Below, one piece after another: positions 1 through 10,288 of a stretch of 43,369 nt of DNA. Under the pieces are notes generated by a model. It was not told the DNA's origin and did no database searches. It saw only the letters and a program-made list of their open reading frames with translations. This DNA is from Chara braunii. Lineage: Eukaryota; Streptophyta; Charophyceae; Charales; Characeae. Each line of letters opens with the position of its first letter. Within the stretch, counting starts at the first letter, position 1. The position numbers and the translations under genes were made by a program. The DNA lies in assembly GCA_003427395.1 (NCBI GenBank), contig BFEA01000333.1, positions 659,743-703,111 on the forward strand, read 5' to 3'.

Positions 1-200
1 ACGGACTTCGCCAGGGCTCGATCCCTGGTCTATCTTTTGCTGTTTCGGCTGCATCCCGTTTTCGGCCTGGCACCCTTTTTCCAAACCCCTCCTTTTGGTA
101 CCGTAGGATTTTGGACAACTGGCGCCATGCTGCAATTCGGGCGCCACTTTCAAATACTACATTTTTCAGTTATGCCCTCGGGGCCTTTGCAGAAATGCCC

Positions 201-258
201 CTGGTACCGTACGTGTCACCGGTACTTATACCGGCTCCCCGTACGGTACGGGGACCAG
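201..258. repeat. Nested GTAC-rich inverted repeat
   Basis: The outer arm CTGGTACCGTACG (201-213) is answered by CGTACGGTAC...ACCAG (240-258) with a GGGG interruption. Inside are CCGGTA/TACCGG (219-224 and 229-234, loop CTTA) and the 17-bp palindrome CCCCGTACGGTACGGGG (237-253). As DNA or RNA this could form a compact multi-hairpin. Function unknown. Confidence 0.7.
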
Positions 259-390
259 TCTCGTACCAGTTCTCTGCTGCTGTACTTGTACTCAGTGTGA
301 CTTGCCGTTTCGGCATTGGGAATCCAAGACTTCGACTTTGTGCCTTGCCACTGTGTCTGCGTCCAACCCTCAGTCCGAGTCCGTCGTGTC

Positions 391-447
391 GAGTGAGTGA
401 GTGTGTGTGTGTGCTCTCACTCTCTCCCTCTCTCTCTCCTCTCCCTC
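391..447. repeat. GT/CT-rich simple sequence
   Basis: A run of GAGT, then (GT)n, then interrupted (CT)n. It lies just upstream of the truncated LTR fragment and may mark the breakpoint region. Confidence 0.8.
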
Positions 448-564
448 GGCTCACCCTCAGCCTCACTCCCGTTACAGTCAGTTCGTGCATTTTCTGTAGT
501 ATCTCTTTTTTTTACTTAGGTAAATTCCTGCATTTTCTGAGATCTTTTCTTATACTTAGCTTTG

Positions 565-1309
565 TATAAATCTTGACAAGCTACTTTCTTTACGGGAACT
601 GCTGCCGAAATTTCTACAAATCCAAGGAGTTAGTCGAATTTTGACTAGTCAAAAAGTTCAACTTTGTATTTTCTCTTATCTGACTTAGTTAAAATCTGGG
701 AAGACTCCTTTCCTAAAGGGAGTGCTGCCCAAATTTTTGCTAATTCAAAGAGTTAGACAAGATTGAACTTTGGGAGGTCAAAGTTACTTTCAAATACTGG
801 ACTTGACCTTGTATAAATTTTGACATAGCACTTTTCTAGAGGGAGTGTTGTCGAAATTTTTACGAAATTAAGGAGTTAGTTAAATTATGTCTAAAGTTGA
901 GCTCGAACTGCCTTTTGAGTTCATATCTGACTTAGTATGAATTTGGGGAGTCTCCCTTTCTAAAGGGAATGCTGCCCAAATTTCTACTATTTCAGGGAGT
1001 TTTAGACAAAATTTGACTTTGCAGAGTTAGAGATTATTTTTGCCTTTGTATCTGACTTAGTATAAATCTGGATAGCCTCCCTTTCTAAAGGNAATGNTGC
1101 CNAAATTTNTGCTATTTCAGAAAGTTGGACATAGATTTGACTTTCCAGAGTTAGAAATTATTTATGTTTTCATATCTGGACTTATATAAATTTTGGAAAG
1201 GCACTTTTCCTGCGGGAAGCGCTGCCGAAATTTTTTTAGATTAAAAATGGTCGAATATGTTTTGACAAGTGGGGATTTTTCATAAATCCACTGCGACTAA
1301 GGAAATATT
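565..1309 (+). repeat. 124-bp tandem array, six units
   Basis: Unit starts, taken at the TATAAAT-like word, are 565, 689, 812, 936, 1,061 and 1,185, giving steps of 124, 123, 124, 125 and 124. Each unit reads TATAAATCTGG-like, a short pyrimidine/purine stem-loop such as TCCCTTTCTAAAGGGA, then GTGCTGCCCAAAT or GCGCTGCCGAAAT, then a GTTAGACAAAATTTGACTTT-like segment. Two unit types (GCCC versus GCCG) are intermixed. Confidence 0.85.
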
Positions 1310-1504
1310 TTGCTATATTGCTTAGAGGTAGGCTTAAACATAATTAAGTATGATGATTTTGGTAAGGTTACGATGTGGAGCTTGTCCTCCATGAACTTAT
1401 AAGTTCAGCCTGGGGGCTTTGACCTGTCATATGTTACAGGCCCCTTTTGATCGATTGATTCAAGATCCGGGCTAGATTCAGGTTGATCCCATGAGAATCA
1501 TCAT

Positions 1505-1523
1505 CTGTTATCACTGATAACAG
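1505..1523. other. Conserved 19-bp palindrome
   Basis: CTGTTATCACTGATAACAG has 9-bp perfect arms around a single central base. The same palindrome occurs at 23,302-23,320 and 13,488-13,506, with one mismatch at 42,421-42,439 and degenerate at about 4,162-4,180. It is a candidate protein-binding dyad or RNA stem-loop in the LTR. Function unknown. Confidence 0.8.
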
Positions 1524-3097
1524 GTCGGGTGCCGATTCGTCGGTCTACGACTCAATTCTAACTCACCCTCCACACTCAACCTAAAAGGCTTTAGCCGTGA
1601 TGATTTTCATTGTTTCATTATGGTTTAACCCGGACTTTTATTGAATGGCCATTTAACAAAGGTACTTAGTATTTAATTAAGGTTGGTTGGACTGAAGGTT
1701 TGGGGCTTGCATGGCTGAAGCAAGGGGTATGAGTGTCAAAGATGGTCGGGGTTGACTCCGTGTAGTGCGTGGGCTGTTGATTGGACTCGTTGATGTGATT
1801 GCAGGTATGTGCTGTGAATCAGATTCTGGATTTGGTTGTCTGCGATCACATATATATGTATGATTGTGAGGGACCACAGTGAGACTGTGAGAAGTGATTG
1901 TCACATACTTAGCCCCTTATATATGTATATATGGGTGTACTTGGGGTGAATGTCTGGATGAGCAAGGACCCCCATACTAAGAGTCTACTCAGAGGTTAGA
2001 ACTGAGAGGCATATGGAAGACCCTTCCAGGTATTTTGCTTTGCTTCTTGAGGATTCTCTTAGTCAGACGTTGGTCCAGGGTCGGGACTCAAGGTCCTTGT
2101 CCAAGACATCCCAAACCTTAGGCTCTGTAGGGGAGGGATTTTCCCTTGCGCAGAACCTATTCGCTTTGCCCATCGAGGCACCCCACCTTGAAGGCGGAAA
2201 TGTCGCGAGGGCCGAACGGCATGTCCTTCAGCTGTTCAATATCATGTGGCGTAACCCCTCACGATATATCCCTTCAGCCATTCAATATCGGGAGGCTGAA
2301 ACCGCGATTACCACATAAGGTTGACATTGTTGGTTGGTATGGGATCGACCCTCGGCTGTGCGGCTTATACTAGAATCTCGCGCGCGACGTTTCGTCGTCC
2401 TAGTGTGTAAAAGTCATGGGATCAAAAAGGGACCGACACACGTGGATGAATGTTTGGGATTACCATAGGCCACTAACCCCGCGCCAAAAAGGGGAGGGCA
2501 CCCCAGGGTTATGATTTTTTTTGGGCAGGGGGACCATCGGCCTATTCCTTATCCTTTGCTTTTCAAAGATTTTTATGGTTGGACGTTGTAGTCTGTGGCA
2601 GCCGTCAAAGTCAAACCCCTTGACTTTCGCCCAGACCCAGGGAGGACTTACCGCTAGGGCCGCGAACGACGACTACCACTACAGGTATAAACCTGTATAC
2701 CACCCACTCTGCATAAGGGTGCAGAAGAGGGTGTGTGGTCCTCAACCGCGCATGGCGATTGTCCAACGTCGAGAGATCAACCCTCAAGGCGCGTGTCAGC
2801 CGACACTTGAGTGTCAAATGTGACCCTCAAGATTAACGAGGACCGCATAAATATGGGTACCACATAGTACACCATCATTGCGACTGCTTGAGTACGATTG
2901 CATTGCGAGTCAATATAAGTCAGCCCTGCGTCCGCGCGGTCTTATACAAAGTCCCGCGCGCCACGCCTGCTCAATTTCCGAATCAGAGAGTTATGGGACG
3001 GCTACTGAGGGGCTGGGAGCGCTGTCACGTTGTTTGCGTTGTGTCGTTTCGTGTGTGTGTGGGTGTGTTGATGTCTTGTGGTGGTTAGAGTGGTGTG

Positions 3098-3236
3098 CCA
3101 CGTGCTAGAGCTGTAGAAGTCAGTTCAATTCTTGCATTTTTTAAGCTAACGTTTTAGTTAGTTGCTTTGGTTGTTCGCCACGTGCTAGAGTTATAGGAGT
3201 CAGTTCAATTCTTGCATTTTTTAAGCTAACGTTTTT
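3098..3236 (+). repeat. 80-bp-period duplication at an LTR-LTR junction
   Basis: A block beginning CCACGTGCTAGAG and running through CATTTTTTAAGCTAACGTTTT occurs at 3,098-3,156 and again at 3,178-3,236. It joins the end of LTR fragment A (LTR position equal to 24,895) to the start of fragment A2 (equal to about 22,330). This suggests template switching or unequal recombination between LTRs. Confidence 0.75.
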
Positions 3237-5632
3237 TTTTTGCTTAGGTCAATTCTCTCTTTTTTTTGTTGTTTATTTTACTTCGTTCTGTATAAATTTT
3301 AGAAAGATATTTTCTCTACGGAAAACACTGCCGAAATTTCTACAAAACTGAGGTGCTAGTCAAATTTTGGTTTTTCAAGGTTCGACTTTTGTCTAAGTTT
3401 TATATCATAACTTTTGTCTAAGTTTTATATCTAACTTAGTAAAAATATAGAAAGTCTCATTTTCTAAGGGCAGTGTTATCCGAATTTTTGCTAATTCTAA
3501 AAGTTAGAGGAAATTTGACTTTGGGAAGTCAAAATTATTTTTGGGTTTTTGTATTTAACTTTGCATAAATTTTGGATTGACATTTCTCTAAAGGAATTGC
3601 TGCTGAAATTGGATTGATATTTCTCTAGAGGAAGTGCTGCCGAAATTTCTGCAAATCTAAGGAGTTAGTTAAATTTTGTCTTCATCTCGAGTTCTTATCT
3701 GACTTAGTATATTTCTGGGAAGTCTACTTCTCCAAAGGAGATGCTGACCAAATTTTTCTTCATAGATAAGTAAACAAAATTTGACTCTCTGAAGTTGAGG
3801 ACCATTTCAATTTGTATATTCGGATGAATATAAATTCCGAAAATGTATTTTTCCTGTGGGAAGCGCTGCCGATTTTTTCTTAATTTTGAGAAGTTAGACT
3901 ATATTTTAACAGGGAAGATTTTGACAATTCACCGTGTATAGGAAAGATACTGCCAGTACTTTTTTTTTTTTTACGTACCTGCCTAGGGATAGGTTTAGAC
4001 TTAGGTATGAATATTTTTTTAGTGAGGCATGATATGAAGATTATTCTTCATACACTTAGAAACTTAGTTTGGGAATCGGCCTATCTTGTGTTACAAGTCT
4101 ATTTTGATCATTTCGATTCAGGATTGGACTGGTCTCATCTTGATCCCACGAGGATCATCTTCTCTTGTCACGGATAACAGGTCGGTTTCCGATTCGCAGG
4201 TTTTCGACTCAACTCTAATTCACTCTCGTCAGTCAACCTATAGGTTTTAGCCCCTGTGGTTTGAATTATTTCGTTGGGGTTTCACTCGGATTTTATTGAA
4301 TGGGTATTTAACAAAGATACTGATTATTTTATTATGGGAGGTTGGACAAAGGTTGAGGATTGTGTGGCTAAAGCGAGGGCTATGAGCGCAGAGAGTGGTT
4401 GAAGTTGATCTCGTGTAGTGCGCGGACTTTTAGTTGAATCTTTGATGTGTTGCAAGTATGATTGTGGTTCGGACTCTGGATTTGACTCTCTTGCGATCAC
4501 ATATATATTTATGAAGGAAGCCACACTGTGATTGTGAGAAGTGATTGTCTTGTGTTTTATAACCCTATATATATGTGGATGTGTGTATATGTGTATATCG
4601 AGTGTTCGCAAGACCTACTATGACCGTGCATAAGAATAAAGCGGATTTTTTGCGTTTGAGAGAAAAAAAAAAATCTCATTTTACGTTTTGCTCTTTAGAT
4701 TTTTTATTATTGTTGGACGTTGAAGTCTGTGGCAACCGTCAATGTCAAACTTGTTGACTTCTCTCCATGTCCTAGATGATAGAGTTTGTCTCCAAGGCCA
4801 TATGCGTTGACTGTCACGACAAGTCAAAACCTGTCAACCACCCATTCTCCGAAGTGTGCAAAAGAGGGTGTGGTTCTTAACCACCTTGGCGGTTGTGTAG
4901 TGTTGAGAGATGAACCCCTCAAAGCGCGTGTCAGCCGACATTTGAGGGTCAAACGTGACCCTCGAAACCGTCGAGAGCCACGTGATTATAAGTACTACAT
5001 AATACGTCATTACTGCGACTGCTTGCCTACTTGTGTATGGTCGGTCGATATGAGAAAGCCCAGCGTCCGCCCGATTTTATCGTAAGTCTCACACGCGACA
5101 CATAACCGATTTTCTTGTCAAAACATTATGGGTTTGATAGTAAAGGGACTATGACTGTTTTGTTTTGTGTGAGCGATCCGACTTTTGTTTTGGTGTGGTG
5201 TAACACATGGTAAGAAGGATGCGTCCTTGTCGAACGACGACGAGTTGCACTTGGGACTTTAGCCCCTCAATGTGCCGGTTCACGTAGGGGTCCAATAAAA
5301 ATGTCGGACCGGGCACACCCCCTATGCTACAACGTACGAGAAACGCCCTCGGCTGGGCCACCTCTGCGATTGCATTTGATTAACTTTCGCACGTGGTTCA
5401 GCAGCTCGACGGGGGTACGCTCACCTACAGGATAGTGACAACTCCCGCAAGTGGATTAAGTTGTACCTCGCGTAGCCCTATCCTGTCGTATGGGTTCGCG
5501 AGAGGTATGACCAGCGCACTCGGTCGGAGTGACGACGAAAGCTCTATTGCATCTCGATAAGAGATAAATTCCTGCAGGAATCCTGCATGACGTGATCGTG
5601 AGGTCCCCTTGCAAGACCGATGCACACGATAA
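3157..5632 (+). mobile_element. LTR fragment A2 (diverged, reaches the LTR 3' end)
   Basis: A more diverged copy of the LTR from the end of the hairpin-array flank onward. It holds a degenerate 124-bp-type array (about 3,288-3,950), a degenerate palindrome and the AT-rich segment. It then follows the LTR 3' segment seen at 25,020-25,332 through GACCGATGC to CACGATAACA, where similarity stops. It belongs to an older or different subfamily. No gene is supported within it. Confidence 0.75.
3288..3950 (+). repeat. Degenerate 124-bp-type tandem array
   Basis: Units recur roughly every 130 bases with TATAAATTTTAG, a short pyrimidine/purine stem and variants of GCTGCCGAAATTT. One unit contains an internal duplication near 3,563-3,650 (the text ATTGGATTGATATTTCTCTA recurs). 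Much more diverged than the array at 565-1,309. Confidence 0.65.
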
Positions 5633-6075
5633 CATCATCGATTTCCATCCCATCTTCTGACTCACTTTTGAGAATGAATTTTATTTTTTTCCCCTGTTCA
5701 TCCTTTTGAGATGAGGGGTTTTATTCTTGATCATCAAGCATGTCGTTAGGGTTTTAATAACTTTTGTTCTTCCATTTTTCTCGATTATCTGAGGTGTCAT
5801 GTTTGCTTGAAGGTTCCTTACTTGACCAATCATCATACCAAATTCCATGACGACTTAAGAGGACAGGACACCCTCAAAATTCATCAAGTTAACTAAATAA
5901 GTAGGTTTACTAGTGAGAAATTGTACTAGCTCAAAAGGATTCAGATAAGTATGATTTTCTACTAGTAAACGACTGCTTGAGGAAGATTCATCAGAGAAGT
6001 CTTTCACCAATATTAAAGATCTTAAAAGCAGACCAATTATAGTTGAAGGAACATCATACTTCGCACAAGTTCTTC
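5633..6075. other. Spacer between LTR fragment and gag relic
   Basis: No gene is supported. The minus strand has open stretches that could continue the C-terminal side of the gag relic (for example around 5,665-5,460), but stops and the junction with LTR fragment A2 make this uncertain. Confidence 0.4.
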
Positions 6076-8770
6076 AGGCAGTTCACCAAAAAGAAAATTG
6101 ACATTCATGTTTATCTTTATCTTCTTCTTCATCTTCTTCCTTCTTCATGTTTAAGGATAAACAACCTTTTACCTCCATAATCTCTTGGATCCAATTTGTT
6201 CCAAGAACTGTCACAAACATGACCCACCTCATCATTTTTAGCGACCCCATTTTTCACATCTTCATCTATAGGTTTACAATAAGTGGTGGTATGACCTCCC
6301 TCACCACAATAATAGAAAGTGAAGCTATTTTTTGATCGATCTTCTTATTTACCTGTTTCTCTGTTACTTCTTCCATCATTACTTTTAGTCCTCCTAGATC
6401 TGGATGTGTTCCCTCTTTTTCCATTGTCATCTTCATCATCATTTTGTCCATCCTCACTTTCCAGGTTGTTTTTTTTTTTTTTCATCCGAAGTTGGGATAA
6501 CAGATATATAATTTGTTATAACTCGTTGAACAATGTTCTTTGTACTCACGTTACTCCTTCTGTTTATGTCATTTTTTGTTTCTCAATCCTCAGCAAGGGT
6601 GCTGATTTGATCAAGTGATTATTTCTCACGGGAAAGCGTTGGCAAATACCTAATTATTGTTACAATCCCATCCCGTCTGAGAGGATAATGTTGAGCCTTG
6701 TTCAATACCGTCTGTCTCTCACTGTTGGTGAAATTAGTCAAAAAAATGTGACATATCTAAGTCTCATCCAAGTTTGGAATTTTTCTAGTTGTTTCACTGA
6801 ATGTCCAAAGAAAAACACTGAATGTATCGTATTTAGTTTTTCTGATGTTAAAAAGGTCTTTAGGAGTAGTCAAAACAAAATCTTTCTCAAACTCTCTTCT
6901 CATTTCATTTTTTTTCTTCCTAAGTGGTAGCTCAGTCGATCAACTTTTGAACTGTCAATATTGAGTTAGAATCACAACATAACAAAACATGCTTAAGTCG
7001 TTGTCCATCAGTTGAACCATAACTAAGTCCAAACAATTCATACTCATTCAATAAATCATCGACTTGTGGTCCTCTGAAACATCAAATTCTTTCATCAGTT
7101 TGTTTGCTCTTGCAATGTCTGATCCTTCCTCCATAGTATCAACTCTCTCAACCAATTCCCGTATGACACCCATCATAGTTTTTTCACGAGCCCCTTTGGA
7201 AGAGCTAGGTCTTCCTCTCTCATACATTTTGACCATCAGTTCTCTTCATACCCTTTAATCGCTCTTCTCTTGTCAATTTTGACCTCTTCCTTTTTATTTA
7301 CAATCCCTTACTCTTCTTGCAAGAGATACGAGTTCGTCTCTTTCTTTTCTTATCTGTTCGACTCCTTGATAATTTTGTAGGTAGAATGTACAGGCGTTAA
7401 TTGACAAAGCAATTATTTTTTATCTGTCAATATAATGCATAATTAATTCTCTCTCACGGTCGCTACTCAGTTTTCTATTGTATCCCTTCACAATATCTTG
7501 AATTATAAAATACCTTGAAAGATCATAATCTCGTAATTAAATTGCATCGTTTACATACCACTGCGAACCCTTCTGGCAAAAAAAACTCTTTCCCTGACGA
7601 TGTGATAGGACACTCTCTCAACAATCCTCACTCCCGCTAATTTTAATAAGTAATTCATCTCAGTCTGATCAGTAATAGTTCTCAAGGCAGAGTCTCTCAT
7701 TTGATCAAGAAACGTTTGCAAATACTCAAACTCATCCGCAACGGTGAATTTTTTATCTGAGATCCGAAGAGTATCTTTTCTCTTGGTTGTCATTCCTTTT
7801 ACTATAATCCCAAAGGTAAGTTGCTCAATTGGACCAAACATTATCACTCATTTTCCGAGTATCACAGATAGTATCAAGAAATGTAGATCTCATGATGGAT
7901 ATAATCATAAATCCCAAATCTGTGTTCAAAAGTATTTAGGACCAAAAATTTATTTTTCATACTTAAATCATTCTCTCCATGTTAATGGTTTACAGTAAAG
8001 ACATTGAATCTCTTTTGTCCTCAAAGCGATCAGTAGTTAAAAAGTTGAGGAGTCTCTCAAATTTTCTCGCTTCCCCCTCCCAAGTTACCTTCCTGTGTAA
8101 TTTCCCAAGCCATTTTTTTGTTCGTATTATACTAATGTGAGTTTCTTTTAGACATTTCAAATAATTAGTCTCCTTTTCTAGACTTACTTGATCATAAATC
8201 CTCCTATACAGACTACCCATATCAAGAAATTTAAGTTATTTAACCACTGAAATATGAAACTATTTCATGACCTCTTCCACAAATCTCATGGCTCAAAATC
8301 AAGAAAGGATTATCAGACTCACATAGTTTGTGCAACCAGCCTCTCACAATAGATATCCTTGTTATTGACAACGTTTCTGAGACCTTTTCATCTTCCATAC
8401 AAGATCCATCATAATTCACCAATTATTTCTTGGAAGATGAAACATTTTCAGAGGAGGAAAAAATATTCCAGAGAGGATTTTCACATGAGTACCCAAAGTG
8501 AAACTTTTCTTTTCTTATTCAAGTATTTTTCTCTCTTCTAGTAGAATATTAACTGCTCATTTATCAAATTTATCATGTTCGCAACCTTCAAACCTTTCTT
8601 GTGGTACATAATTTTTGACATCATATTTGTCAAGCTCACTGAATCGGAAGGTAAACACATGTAGATTATTGTTCTCTCATCCTCTCATTTTCACTGCTTC
8701 ATACCTTACAATCTCATAGCGGAATTTGTTTTCCCTCCTAAGAGAGTTAAGAAAACTTAATAGTTTTGCT
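6076..8770 (-). pseudogene. Decayed gag of another retroelement
   Basis: A Gag-like capsid/nucleocapsid protein is suggested by minus-strand coding pieces in shifting frames: 8,422-8,240, 8,220-7,990, 7,847-7,551, 7,236-7,048 and 6,457-6,266. They are charged and helical in character, with a basic stretch and an acidic region. Near the C-terminal end (6,276-6,317) is FYYCGEGGHTTTYC, which has the C-x2-C-x4-H-x4-C zinc-knuckle spacing with the first Cys replaced by Phe. Stops and frameshifts interrupt it throughout. The DNA is AT-rich, unlike the GC-rich plus-strand element downstream, and the text does not match that element's Gag, so it is a different family. No protease or RT was found; pol is absent. 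Confidence 0.5.
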
Positions 8771-9620
8771 CTTACCCCCGTGAAAGGTCATAAACCCTCT
8801 CTTTGTCATCGGACACGGATACCTATTTATGGTAGTTTGAAGACTCATTTTAAAGAGGGAAAATCATCGGTAGATATCCCGTTATGGGACCATGCTGCGC
8901 GCTAAGCCACTGTCTTTGCAGACAAAGTCGAAGAGACTTTAGACCTGAAATGTTGGTGTACTCGACTTTAAATTTAATTTTATGTTGGTGTACTCGACTT
9001 TAAATTTAATTTTATTTTACTTTTATCGGCCGATATTATATTTTACTATACTTTATTTTATTAATTGATTTGAAATTTTATTTTCCGTTTGGAGCACAGG
9101 GGTTGCGGCGCTATCAAAGCTCTATAAAATAGTAGTCACGATGATAATGTTCTCACAAGATCAGTGAGAGCGAGAAATTATGTTGTTCTAGTTCTACTGA
9201 TCAGGATCACTGCTCAAGACCCAACGACTTCTCGTATTTGATAGACACGCTATCTGGGTGTGTGTGGCTATATTGTAGTCGCGTCGAAGTGAGGGCGGCT
9301 ATGACCTATCGTAATGGGCTGCACAACTATAAGCCTAAGTACCTCCATTTCATCTGGAGGTAGGAGCATGAAACAAAAGAGGGACCTATGGTTATGACTA
9401 TCATGGAATACAACCGCTATAACTAGTAGGCTAAATTGAAAATAAACGTAGAAGGGACTAGAGAGGAAGAGATAAAGATGCATCAGAAGGAGGCCAATAA
9501 CAGGGTTAAGAGGAGATGCATAATAGTTGGAGTGACAACGTAGGTTCAAGTATGAGTATTGTACCAGAAGACTGAGACTTTACTGGTACCACTGAGCTTG
9601 AGAAGCAACGCTTAGACCGG
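8771..9620. other. AT-rich spacer without a supported gene
   Basis: Contains a 32-bp tandem duplication (8,951-9,014), a TATA-like CTCTATAAAATAG at about 9,119-9,131, and a plus-strand stretch (about 9,311-9,530) that reads as broken coding sequence without a recognisable domain. It may be the LTR or leader of the neighbouring gag relic, which I could not establish. Its last 27 bases resemble sequence just upstream of the 3' LTR (see findings). Confidence 0.5.
8951..9014 (+). repeat. 32-bp tandem duplication
   Basis: A unit beginning TGTTGGTGTACTCGACTTTA occurs at 8,951-8,982 and is repeated without change at 8,983-9,014. Being unmutated, it is probably recent or an assembly effect. Confidence 0.9.
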
Positions 9621-9850
9621 TGTCGGTACGAATACCCTTACGAGGGTATCCCCCCTGGTTTTTGCAGATGGCAGAAAATAAGGTTGGTTTAAAGTATACC
9701 GCGAGAGACGCGACAGTATCAGTAATTTATGCTAGTTGAAGGTTGACTAGGAGTAGAGAGTGTGTGGGCGCGCAGATTTAAGGTGCGCGTGATTCCCTCT
9801 CTTTGATCATGATGTTGGGACCGACATGGATGCCGGTCGTTTTGTGTTAC

Positions 9851-9858
9851 TATAAATA
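9851..9858 (+). promoter_or_regulatory. TATA-box candidate in 5' LTR
   Basis: TATAAATA, a full plant-type TATA consensus, lies about 230 bp into the LTR and is kept in the 3' LTR (36,412-36,419). It is a plausible U3 promoter. Position and match only; no transcription evidence. Confidence 0.4.
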
Positions 9859-9921
9859 TTATTTATTTTTTATTAAACCAGGATGTAGGAATACTTCTTT
9901 CCTCTCTTCTGTTTAGTACGA

Positions 9922-10224
9922 TTGACGGCTCAGCAAGCGTTTACAGATATATGGTGGATCCAGATGATGGGACCTGATGGATACGGCCAAATGGGGGTAG
10001 CCGCGGCACGGTCGGTGGACCGGCGCGAGTTTTCGGCGGCCGTGCGTACAGGCGCGGGCCGAGAAGCGGCCCAGGGTGGTTCCTTGGCCCTAAGAGCCGG
10101 GGACTACCTCTTTATTAGGGGGTATGTGCCTGTTGGTACCAGGCTTGGGCTTAGCCCTATAGGTTACGACATTGGACTGACACTGCAACGGTACGAGGAT
10201 CGAGGCCAGCAGGCGGCGGTATAG
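9922..10224 (+). other. Small LTR open frame (100 codons), doubtful
   Basis: Opens about 65 bases downstream of the TATA-like word at 9,851. In the 3' LTR the same frame has a stop (TAG) just before MMGPDGYGQ and ends earlier at 36,749, so it is not preserved. No family recognised, no domain seen, Gly/Ala/Arg-rich. It could be a chance frame in GC-rich DNA. Confidence 0.15.
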
Positions 10225-10288
10225 GAGTGTTCGAGCGCTGAAGGAGGCTGAGGGGTTGAGGGTCCCGCGGGACTATCCTCCTTAGTTT

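Larger units (their letters stand above)
1..476. other. Unassigned flank with inverted repeats and simple sequence
   Basis: No gene is supported; the open frames here are short, overlap on both strands and run through low-complexity DNA. The stretch holds a GTAC-rich nested inverted repeat (201-258) and a GT/CT-rich simple sequence (about 391-447). LTR-family similarity begins at about 477, where the text joins the other LTR copies at TCAGTTCGTGCATTTTCTG. Confidence 0.6.
477..3097 (+). mobile_element. LTR fragment A (3' part of the giant LTR family)
   Basis: Nearly colinear with 22,370-24,895 of the 5' LTR and 41,430-43,227 of the 3' LTR. It carries the 124-bp tandem array, the 19-bp palindrome, the AT-rich segment with ATATATGTATATATG and the GC-rich segment to GAGTGGTGTGC. 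The LTR 5' portion with the hairpin array is missing, and so are the last 440 or so bases. Four Ns lie at 1,092, 1,097, 1,102 and 1,109. No protein coding is supported; short open frames on either strand are incidental. Confidence 0.85.

Noticed and set aside
12-30. tRNA T-arm (CCAGGGCTCGATCCCTGG)
   Set aside because: Stem of 6 and loop of 6 do not fit a T-arm, and no other tRNA arms are visible nearby.
111-569. 152-codon plus-strand ORF
   Set aside because: Runs through simple CT/GT sequence into LTR sequence; no domain, opposing frame equally open.
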